From Melitaea cinxia (lineage: Eukaryota > Arthropoda > Insecta > Lepidoptera > Nymphalidae): 64,000 nt of DNA. The translations under genes were made by a program, and so were the position numbers. The notes below the pieces were generated by a model. It saw nothing but the letters and a program-made list of their open reading frames with translations, had not been told where the DNA came from and made no database searches. Below are positions 39,501-51,500 of this stretch, piece by piece (the first letter of the stretch is position 1; the number at the start of each line of letters is the position of its first letter). The DNA is taken from assembly GCF_905220565.1 (NCBI RefSeq), contig NC_059414.1, forward strand, positions 4,028,001-4,092,000, in the 5' to 3' direction.

Positions 39501-42500
39501 TGGTGATTGTATGTTCGATCCTCGCACATAGCATGCATCTGTATTTGCTATACAGATGTTTGCCGTGGTCTAAGAATTTGTGCTATTAAATTGTGCTGTT
39601 TCTAGACCCTCTACACTGGAGTAAATCCTCCTCAGGGCCGTTGAGTGTAAGGTGTTTATTTATTTTATTTATTTATTAATAAACAAACGTAAAATATCAC
39701 TTGTTAGTCTTAAATTATTCAATACAATTTATGCGTTTATCGAGCAATATTCATATGAATATCGAAAGAATCCAAGCACCAAAATTTACTTAAGAAACGT
39801 ATTTGATTCTGCCATAGTTTGGCAAAAACTTTCACTTTTATTAGGAAAAAGAGTTGGTATAAATTCCCCACTTTTCTCCATGACAGATCAAAAAAAGCTA
39901 CAACTAAAAAAGTACAAGTAAATTTCGTAACTGTCAATAAAGTTGTGATAGCTCGGTGGGAAATCGGACGGTCGGGATCAAGCGAGAAGATCATGGTTCA
40001 AATCCCCTTGTCTTGTAATTTTTTTTTTTCTATTATGTCGGTAAAAACGAAAAATATTATCTATATTTTATCATTATTATTTTTGAATTATTTTTTATTT
40101 TAGATTTTTTATATTTACTTATATTTTTTATTATTGTCGATGAAAAAAAGTTTGTTCATATTTTATAAATAATTCGTATTTAAATATGATTTCCAGAAAA
40201 CACGATTTGTTAGAGGACCTATCAGTTTTTGAAAAGCAATTACTCTCTCTTACTCTCTCAATCTTGTATTTGTGTAATTTCTATCAATTTTTAATTTATC
40301 GTCATTTTTTATTTTTATTTTTTATTTTGCCTTTGCGTTATTGCGTGCCTTATACATGCGTTAATTCAATATTAATAATTGTGTTTATAGGCAAACGAAA
40401 AAAAAAACTGATATCGACAAGTAATACAACGTAGGTACGCATTATCAAATATTACTCCTAAAGTTATCACCAGATCTCGATGAAATGTGACCACATGATA
40501 AACACCGGCTTTCGATTAAGTTAAAAATCATTAAAATCGGTACAGCCAGTAAAAAGTTATGCGGATTTTCGAGAGTTTCCCTCGATTTCTCTGGGATCCC
40601 ATCATCATCCTGGTTTCCTTATCACGGTACTACACCAGGAATCACACATTTTTGCCTTAGGAGGTCTACTTATTACGTAAATCTTTACGATGAAATAATC
40701 AATACCACTCTAAGTGTTACATAAGTGAAGCAGATATTACAGAGTTTCGTACATTGTTACTGACAACGCTTTTGCAAGTACGCATACAGGCATTCACGCA
40801 CATTTTCTCGCATTCATACAGAAAAACACGCACGAGCCTACTTCAACGGTTTTCAATCTTTTATATATTATTCAGAAAAATAAAGCTAATGAAACAAAGT
40901 TTAAAAATAAATTAATAACAATAATTGAATGTTAAATATTTGCTGTATATGTTCTAAGAATTAATTTGTAGTTAAAGTTATCAATTACTTAACTAGAAAC
41001 CTACTATTTAAAAAAATTACAAATGCTTTGTATTGTCAGTTTTAATGTTCTATTGTTTAATGCATTGTTGCAGGTCCATAATAACGCGACCAACATGCCT
41101 AAACCTATAATAAATAAAATTTAATGATGGAAATTTATGTACGCTCAACTTCCAAACAATTGTAGATTTTCAGATATTTCTTTTTACGTATTTGTTATTG
41201 TCAGAGCAATTTGTATAAATGAAAATAAAAAGAACTATCTAAAATCTACTTCAGTTACTTCGACAAGTAATTCGACGTAGATAGTCGATGAAATAGTCAA
41301 TTACATACGCATTTTCAGAGATAACTCAAAAAGTACTAGTCAGATCTCAGTTAGGGTGATGAGACAACATGACTAGCACAAGCTTTTAATTAAAACAAAT
41401 GTCATAAAAATCAATATACCCAGTAAAAAGCTATGAGATAATACATATAAAAAAATTGATATACCGAAAAAAAAAACCGGCGATGTGGTGTTCGCTGGTT
41501 CAACTAGTTTGTAGATAATTAATAAAATGAAAATTTGATGTAGCTTTAGTTCATCACGTTGCAAATCTTATTGGTAATATAAAAACAAAAAGTTCTTAAT
41601 CTATCTAAAGATTGCAAAGTACTGAACAAGATTCGACTTGACATCTATCTAATATATACATTGAAATATTTCAAGAAATATAAATTTCTCGTGCTAAGGA
41701 ACAAAAGATAGAAATGAGAAACAAATATTTTCTTCGCAGTGCTAGCTCTAATGTTGGTCTTTTGTAATGCAAATTGAAAAATCTACATGTTTCAACGCAT
41801 CTCAAACCGTAAGAAATATTTTCAATAGCTTGCTAGCAATATACAATATATCAAATGTTTAATATATTTATAAAACTCGTGTAAGAATTTAAATAGCAAT
41901 GTGAATTCATTAAATATTTAATATCTTTTAGAGTTTCTGAGAGCAATGTGGCTGTAGTTATAATTGTGTTTGCTCGTAAGCGAAAAAAAAAACTGACGTC
42001 AATTACATGGACAAGAAGTTAATACAACGTAGGTAGACGAAAAAATTGTCAAGTAAATACGCGTTATCAAATATTACTCAAAAATTAGTCATCAGATCTC
42101 TATTGAATGGACTACAAGACAAGCATCAGCTTTTGATTAAAATAAGAATCATCAAATTCGGTACACCCAGTGAAAAGTTATACGGTAGATTACAACGTTG
42201 GTCTACGACAAAATAATCAAGTAAATATGCATTATTAGATATAGCTCGAAAAGTACATATCAAATCTCAATTAAATTTAAATAGGACCACATGATACGCA
42301 TTACCAATCAAAAGAATTAAAACAATTATCGATATCGGTTCATCCAGTCAAAAGTTCTGAGGAAATTTACATTAAAAAAAATACAATCGCATTGAGATCT
42401 TCTTGAAGGTCGGTTAAAAGGTATTGGCTTTATTTTTTAGAATTATTTCATACTACTACACTTAATTATTAATTTATTACAAAACCATTTCCTATAAATA

Positions 42501-45500
42501 TTTTTGTCACTATTTTTCTGAATATGTATGAACGACTAAAAACAATAAGCGTTTAAATAACAATAGCTACCTTTATACATATAACAAGGTTAATTGCGTA
42601 TTCTTTATATTTTGTATCAGAGAACATACAAACAAGCTGCATTCACTATCGTGAATATAATTTTTTTTTACTTAAATAATAATTATTAGAATGAATAAAT
42701 ATATTCAACAGATAAACCCGAGCATATAACTTGTTTCAAGTAACCGCCGACTGATATAAAGTAAAAAATAATACACAAATATAAGTAAAAAAACATCGTA
42801 AATCGGGGCGGGAAACATAACCTATGATCCTAACCCTGGTTAGTCAATCAATTGACATTAAGGTACAAAAATAATCTGTTTACATAGCACAATAACAAAC
42901 ATTGTTTAGAATGTTCTTATGAAACTGCATTTATTTATAGAAGTGGATAGCATAAATAATTAATACAACAATCGTTCCCTTGAAACGTATTAATACAAGT
43001 TACTCATTGCCTCGTGGTATAAATAATAAATATAATAAATTTATTGCAACCACTGAGGTAAAATATATCAAATGAATCTTCCTTGCTTGTTTTGATTTAT
43101 CTGTAAAGTTATGACTACACTTACGCACACACACAACTTTACAAAATAGCTTTATTCAAATAGACTTGAAAAGCACTTTCGAATCGTCATACTAATTGAA
43201 AATTTTAATTATTGTCAAAAGTAAAGCTACGGAAAAGAACGGCGAGAAATTCCTCAGTTATTCTTATTTGTATCTGTGGCAATATCTTGCAGAAACTACA
43301 GCGTAACTAGTCACTAGCGTTGAAGTTAAGATTCCCCATTTTTGAAGTAAGACTTCTTTACGTACGCTTGACTTTGGGAGTAAGCTGGTGAATGCGTGAT
43401 GAGAGCGTTACGAAAAGTGTGATCGACCGAGGCGAACGGAAGCTTAGAGGGAGTTAGATGGGGCTAAAGAAGTTTTACTTCAGTCGTATGGTTTAAAGCA
43501 CACTCGTTTTTATTTTTTAATCGAACATTATAGTGTTAGCTAGGTATGGTAACTACGAAATTTTGTTTTTTTTTTGCCATATTGTATATCTATCAAGGTA
43601 GTATGGTACAAAGTATCACGCTATCACTCACGAGAACGCAACTGAACTTAAACAATTAAAACATCCCACAACTAAGCAATGATATCCTCTCTATATGAAA
43701 TAAGAACAAAACAATAATTTTCACCTGCTTTGGTTTATCAAATCAATAAAAAGAGAACAGCAATAACCTTAAGCGTCAAACAATATAAGAAATATTATAA
43801 AATAATTGTGCTTGTTTTTAAATAATAATAAAAAGATCTTAAATTTTTATCGATTAGTTATAAAATAAGATTATCATTAAAGTAGTCGAAATCAACTACA
43901 AATAACTAAAATTCACTCTTAAATCTTATTAAAATTTAAATAGATCAAATGCCATAAGGGTTCCGTGGCATAGCAAACACGAACTTTTGAATAAAAAAAT
44001 CATTATCTTTGTAACACTAGAAGCTATGTGGTAGCACAAATTAAAATTGGAAACTTCCACCTCTTATTAAAATCGGTGAGTAAGGTTCAGTTTATCATCA
44101 CATCTGCGATTTTTAACATTGAAATAATTCTATGAGAAATTGTAGAATTATTTCAATACAACTAATTACCGTCAATAGTATTAGCCTACTACTCCTCCTT
44201 CCCATTTTAACATAACTTTTGATTTGAATTACATAAAAACCGACAAAGACATGCACATAGTTATAACAATAAATAAAAAATAATAATTTAGTAATAACGT
44301 GTATAAATAGTTATAGTAAAATTATCGAAAATAAACATTTATTTTACTGCGTAACGTCAACACTAACATAAGAAATACTATTTTTATTTAGAACCGGATA
44401 TAAGATATATGAAATATGCAAATTTAAATGCTATTTACAAAAATAAAATAACATTCGTTTATTTTTGCTTATGCTTGTATTAATAAAGAATATCATACAA
44501 GATAACATTTGTAGTGAGTCATTTATATTTGTAAATATCTCTTGCATTCGCTATCGAAAACAATTTTTTGTAGTTTTATTGTGGTAACCGGGCCGTTGTT
44601 TTAGTAAACGAAATAAAAATATAAGTCAATAATAAAACCATATCAAAAATAATCACTTATTCACAAACGTTAAAAATCCTTGACTAACTTTAAAAGTATA
44701 TAATTTTATGACTAAATAATTGTGTTTGGTTTCAAATCCAAAAAAAAATCCGACATCAATTAACAGCGACAACTAATAACATGAGAATGTCATCCATGTA
44801 GTCGGAATCGAGTAAATATGGACAATCCATGCATAATAAGGCCTACTTGCCTCAAAAATTACAATCAAATTTAAAACATACCTCATGACGAGCACCAGAT
44901 TTCGGATATCACAAGAATTATCAAAATCATTACGCCAAGTAAAAAGTTATGAGGTAACACACATAAAAAAAACATAAAGTCGAGTTGAGGTCTTCTTTTT
45001 TTTTGAAGTTGTTTTAAAATAATTATAATGCAAATCAGTAAATATGCGTTCGACTTACGTAAAATCTGTAATGACAATTTTAGACCGGATTTTGAGGTCT
45101 TTTAAATAAAACGCAGTGTTTTAATTGAACTTTTTTTTCATACTCACTTCGAGTGCTAAGTGAAAGTTTTTGTAAGAGCTGTTTTATTTTTGTCGTCGTT
45201 ACATTGTTCTCATCGAAGTGTATGTTCGGCGTATTGTCGGCTGCTTTCTTTTGGAGGACCGTGAAGACTGCGCTGAGGGTCATGAAGCAAGGACTGTTGC
45301 CCTTTCCAGTTGATGGTTCGTTGTTGTGGTAGAGCATACCGAATTTCCTCCAATTGAACTCCTGGAACAAGTAATATTAATGTAGTAATAATTTGTGACA
45401 GCGTTGTAGAGAGTCACTGTTAAAGCCTGCATATATTTTCAAGTTAATCTAGTCAATTTTTTCCTATTTCTCTTATTTATATTATATTTTAAAATGAGTA

Positions 45501-48500
45501 AGGAAAGTAACTTATTTGATAACTTGTCTTTTTCATAACAAAAATATGGAAAACAATCCTATATATTCTGTTTGTGCCTACGTTTACAACCTTTTTAAAA
45601 TCGGCTTTCTAACCAGAAAATAGGAAGAGAAAGAAAACAACGAAACGATAAGAAAATCAGTAAATAAAGGTTTCACTCTCAAAGCCCCTAGAAGAAGAAA
45701 AATTCTATGTCCGAATACAACATACAATATAGACACAGGCACCCAGACTCAAACAAACACGAGTATCGTACATACGAATATTTGAAATATGCAGATATTG
45801 AACTTGCAGCAGTAAAACCACAACACACAGGTGCACTGATACGTCGTCAAGTAGGCGTTTTGTAATATATTGTTTACTTCAGTACAGGTCTACTGAGTTA
45901 AGTGAACAATGTACTTAAAGTTCGCACTGATGAGACAATCTTTAAAATTTAGTACAAATATTCACACAATGTTCAGTCATAGGTGAGCGAGTGGAAAACC
46001 ACACAATCTCTACCCAATTGGAAGTTTGTAGCTGATGAAAATTTGCTAAGGGATTATAATATATTTAGACTAAAATTTAAGAAATATCACTACGAATGAA
46101 GAGTATTTTTTAAGATAGACTGAGCGTGTGAGAGCGTTGCATACAAATTCCGCACATAAGTGTCATGCTATGTTCCATAGTGATGATGATATAATGCTAT
46201 AAAACAGATATTTGCGAAATAGATCTAGGATGCGCAATTACCCGTTCTTATTACGTTTGACCCATCAAATACGCGTCCAGTATCGACAAAAATTAATCAA
46301 TAAGAGAAGTAAATAGAAATGCAATACAAAATTAGAAAATAGTATGTATGTCTAGTATACTAGACACATAAATAAAACCACACACAAAGAAAATGGCTCA
46401 TAAATAAAAAAGTTTTAGGCATGCTAGCCACTTAGTATTACATAATACTAAGACCAAATCTCGACAAAAACAAATCCATAGCAAGCAAAGGCATAATAAA
46501 TTCTGAGAACTCTAGATGAGTAAATACTACCAACTCTAGATAAATAATTTTTAACAATTATTCTTCTAAATGGACTAATGGTTACTAAATTAATATCTTA
46601 ATATAATAATAATATCAAGATGTAACATTTATCATTAAACAGGCTCTCTGGGCCAAAAAAGGTTAAAACTTGTATAATAAAACACGTATCTACAAAAAAA
46701 ACGAAATCTTTAACTTCATATAGTCCAAGTACCCGCGAGGGCCAGATCATTGTTGTTAAGTCATAGTAGCTTTGGTAGATACCAGATAGCAAAGGCGTAC
46801 AAAGTGCCAACTTACTTCCATTATTTTATAAAGCGTAATTTTTTAATATTTTGTTCAAAGTAATATTAGAAATCACGTCAACATTTGCTCCAACCTTTTG
46901 TAACTTAAGTAACGACAGTAAAAATCTGGTTTTGATATAATGTCGTTTACATTGTCGCAGTAACATCACTATTCTTAACCACAACCTTTAAGGATTAATA
47001 TAACCTGTACTAGGTACAGAAAATTTAAAGAAACAAAAAAAATTAAAAAATAAATTATAATAAATATGTATTTGATAAATAAAACGCTGTTTACACTATA
47101 ATAAGACATAACTGGCATCCAACCATAAGATCTCGTACCTTTTTTTAACCAACTTCAAAAAAGGAGGAGAATTCGACCGTAAATATATATACCAGGATCT
47201 GATGATGGGATCCCAGAGAAGTCGAGGGAAGCCCTCGAAAATCCGCATAACTTTTTACTATGTGTACCGAACTTGATGATTTTTAATTTAATCAAAAGCC
47301 GATGTCTATCACGTGGTACACATTTAAATGTCATCGAGATCTGATTACAACTTTTGAAGTAATCTTTGATAATGCGTATTTACTTTTTTTCGTCTACCTA
47401 CGTTGTATCACTTGTCGATGTAATTGAAGTTGTTTTTTTTTTGTTTATCACCAAACACAATTATTATTCTATACATGCAAATAGTACTCCCGGCAAATGA
47501 AAGACAAATTATAGACCTTTTTTATATGTGTATAATACCTCATGTGACGATTTATATTTCATATCCAAAGTCATCTTGAAGCCAATAAAGTGCTTTTTCT
47601 GCGTTCCTACTTTTGAATACCAAGTAGGTATTATTATTATATACATTTTGTATTTGTATATAATACGTCGTACAATTGTATACACACTTTGTGAATAAAA
47701 TAAATAACAACGTATTAAAATCTAATCGAATTAAAATTAATTGAAATATGTAAATACTTATTATCATTTTATTTAATTATCTGTCTTTTTTTTATTAATT
47801 TGAGTGCTTTTGAAGTATAAATTAAACAATGATTTCAAAAAGAAAGGGTTAATGTAATTAAAGTCAACGACTGGAATTGCGTATTTGAAAAAGTCGGTAT
47901 TCACGAAGGCTATGTTTTACTAACTGGGTTTAGGATATTTTTATTTTATTTTACTTTGCTATAAAATTTTCACATAAACTTAATGTGTAAATGTAGACCC
48001 TTTATTTCAAATCCTGAACAAATGTTAGTAAAGGATTATATTTCATATTTTCTTCTAAAACTGTTGCAATGAGTATTTAATAACACAAAAACTTGAAGAA
48101 AAAAAAACGATTTCGTAACTGGAAGTTTAAATATCAAGTAAAAAAAAAAAAACAAAAAGTGAATTAATAAACCAGCATTTTATAGACGGTAACTTCATGC
48201 GTGGTTTTATCCCATTTCTTTCTACTTTCGTTCTTTTCTTTTTCTTCGTTAAAGAACTTTTCTTTTTTCTTTCGTTAGATTGTATAAATTATTTTTATTT
48301 TATCTAAGTAAGACTCATTAAGAAGAAATATATAAAATAAAGTATTCAAAAAATAACTCTTGGAATGGGAATTTTCTATAGAAGTTATAAGGAAATAAAA
48401 TAAGTTGATGAACGAATGTTTTAAGATAAATCATAACAATGTAATAGAATTATTAATAAACAGCAGTATCAATTAAACCATATAAAAATACGACTCAGTT

Positions 48501-51500
48501 ACTGACGAAATTTACTGACAGTATTTTTAAACACCTTGATGATGAAAAGAAACACGTTATAGTGGTATGCATAGATTACAACAGAGCTTTTGATATGCAT
48601 AGGCATAAAATTTTACAAAAAATGCTTGATGACAATGATATCATATCTACTTTACTAGACTGGTGTAAAATTCTTTCGCAAAAAGGTCATTTGTGGTAAA
48701 GCTTGATGATATAGAAAGTAACGTAATTTGCGTCACGGAAGGAACAGCCCAAGGCTCCATGCTAGGTCCCTTGCATTACATAACATACGTAAATGACCTT
48801 CCAAATGTTATGACAACACTCCAAAATATCTTAGTTTGCAGATGATACTTGCCCGGTATACAAAGTTAGAATCGAAGAACAAGCAATTTATTGGCTCCAA
48901 AATTTTTTTGATCTGCTAGTGAAATGGTCGCATCACGTCTGTTAATTACTCAACGCTATTAAAACCAAATTAATGTATATTTAAAATAAAAGCAAAATAA
49001 TTCCCTGACTGATCGCACATAATCATGAAGCCTTATTATATAAATTCGTGAATAGTAGTTCTCGAAATGTTGAACTATAAACCTATAGACGTAGTAAGCT
49101 AACAAACTTATCCAGAAGTGGTTATTGATTACAGACTTAATTAAAAGACAATATAAATAATTTGCGGTAAACTAAGAGCTATCCTGGCGAAGTTTTCATT
49201 ACTGAACTTAAACATACCACACTCAATTAGACTACAACTTTACAAGTCTAGTAGAGTATATAATAAGCTATGGTTTATTAAATTAAGGCAGAACGTTTAA
49301 AAACCACTTGATAACGTACATACATTACTAATTAGAATTAAAAAAATCCTTTGCAAAATTAAAAATAAATTCAAAAATAATTATCACCAATTATTTCAGT
49401 CAGTCAGTCAGAAATTTTTTATTGCAGTTCACTGCTAGATATAGGCCCCAAGCCCCAAGTTCGTACCAGACATCCCGGTTTTCTGCAAACCTCGTCCAGT
49501 CTACACCGGCAATCTTACGTAGATCGTCGGTCCAACGGGCCGGAGGACGTTCCACACTGCGTTTGCCAAGACGCGGTCTCCACTCCAGGACCCGACTGCT
49601 CCAACGGTCATCTGTCCTGCGACATAGATGAACAGCCCACTGTCACTTCAACTTGCTAATTCTGTGGACTATGTCGGTTACTTTCGTTCTCTCGCGGATA
49701 GTCTCATTTCTAATCCTATCTCTGAGGTAAACCCCAATCATAGCCCATTCAATTGCACGTTGAGCGACTTGAAAACTGTGGACCAGTCCCTTCGTCAGTG
49801 TCCAGGTCTCGGCTCCGTATGTTAACACAGGCAGGACGCATTGCTCGAAGACTTTTGTCTTCAAGCATTGCGGAATCTTCGTAGTGAAGACTCGATGAAG
49901 ACTGCCAAATGCCGCCCAGCAAAACCAAATCGTCCTATCGGCCTTCTTCTTGAAGTTATCGTGGCCTATTTGGATAGTATGGCCTAGGTAAATATAATCC
50001 TGAACAACTTCGAGACGGGTACCATCGACCGATACTGGTCTCGCTATGATTCGGTTGTTAAACATAACTTTCGTTTTGTCCAAGTTCATACAGAGACTGA
50101 CACGTCGAAAGGACTCATTTAGGCCGGCCAGCATTTGGCCTAACTCATCCAACATCTCCGCAAAGATGACGATATCGTCGGCGAAACGAAGGTGAGAGAT
50201 TTATTCGCCGTTGACGTTAATGCCTCGTTCCTCCTAATCCAAGGTCTTAAAGACATCCTCTAGCGCAGAGGTAAACAGTTTCGGTGATGTTACATCTCCC
50301 TGTCTTACCCCACGCCGGAAGGAAATGGGTCTTATCTTCTGGTCCTGGACATGAACGGTCATCGTCGCCGCGTCCAATTATTTGTGCATTGTGAAAGAAT
50401 ATATATAAATGACGATATTAAGGTCACATTTTTAAGTAAAATTTTTCTTAAATATTTATTAAAAGCATTTAAGAATTTAGACCCTAACAGTATGGTCCCT
50501 CTATCAAAAACTATATGTTACTGTTACCGAAATATAGCAACTTGTACGGTAAACAATGAGCTATATACTAGTATTATCAAATCTTATAAAGAACTTCCTT
50601 TGAAAAAAACCTTAAAAATATATTTTATTAATAATATACACTGATACAAATAAAACATAATGAAAGGTTGGTCGGTCTTTAGGTGGACAGCGCTTAACAG
50701 ATTGATGTGATAGTACGAAGATGTACCTTACCAAGAATTCGAATGTGTACCGATAATGTCGACAACACTGAATTCCGGTAAAACTCGAATAAGCTTAAGT
50801 GACCTTATTATTAGTGATAATTGTAATTATATTCTTTCATATATCTTGATAAATAAAATAAGATAAATAACGATGAATAAATTAAATAAAAGTGTTTTAG
50901 GCTAGTAACATATTCTCGCCGAATGAGCTCTTGATCTTGAATTAGGCGCGCGGGGTCTAGCTATTACATATTTTGCATAACTTAATTTTAAGATCTAGCA
51001 AGGACGTTCATGACCGTAAGAAGGATAAAAATCCTTTTATTTTTTTATCAACAAAATAATTTATGACAACTTTGTTTAATTTATATTCTGGATTGACTGA
51101 TTCTAACACAGATTTTTCATTAAATTCTGTACCACGATATTTGTGAAATACATTTTTCTATGTAGACTATGACATTTTGTCAATCATTTACGGATTTGCT
51201 TTTGAATACAACTTTGTTAATTCGAAAACCGTGAATAAATACTTCTTTATACATTTTAAAAATAAATTTATGCTTGGAATTTACTTTAGTTTGGAACATT
51301 TTCTAAGTTCAACCATGATATTGATTTTGTTAAAGTTTTGTATGGAGTTAATACCGTACTAAAAACAAAACTGTTTAAAAAAATCTCGTATCATTCGCTA
51401 TTACACATTTAAAATTCTTATTCAAGATAAACCGAGTTTCAGTTAACAGCCATTAATTGTAACAAATTATTAAAAAAGCATTTTTTATACATCAATGATT

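Noticed and set aside
39945..40032. Functional tRNA gene
   Set aside because: Box A and B are present but no proper acceptor and anticodon stems; more likely a SINE head.
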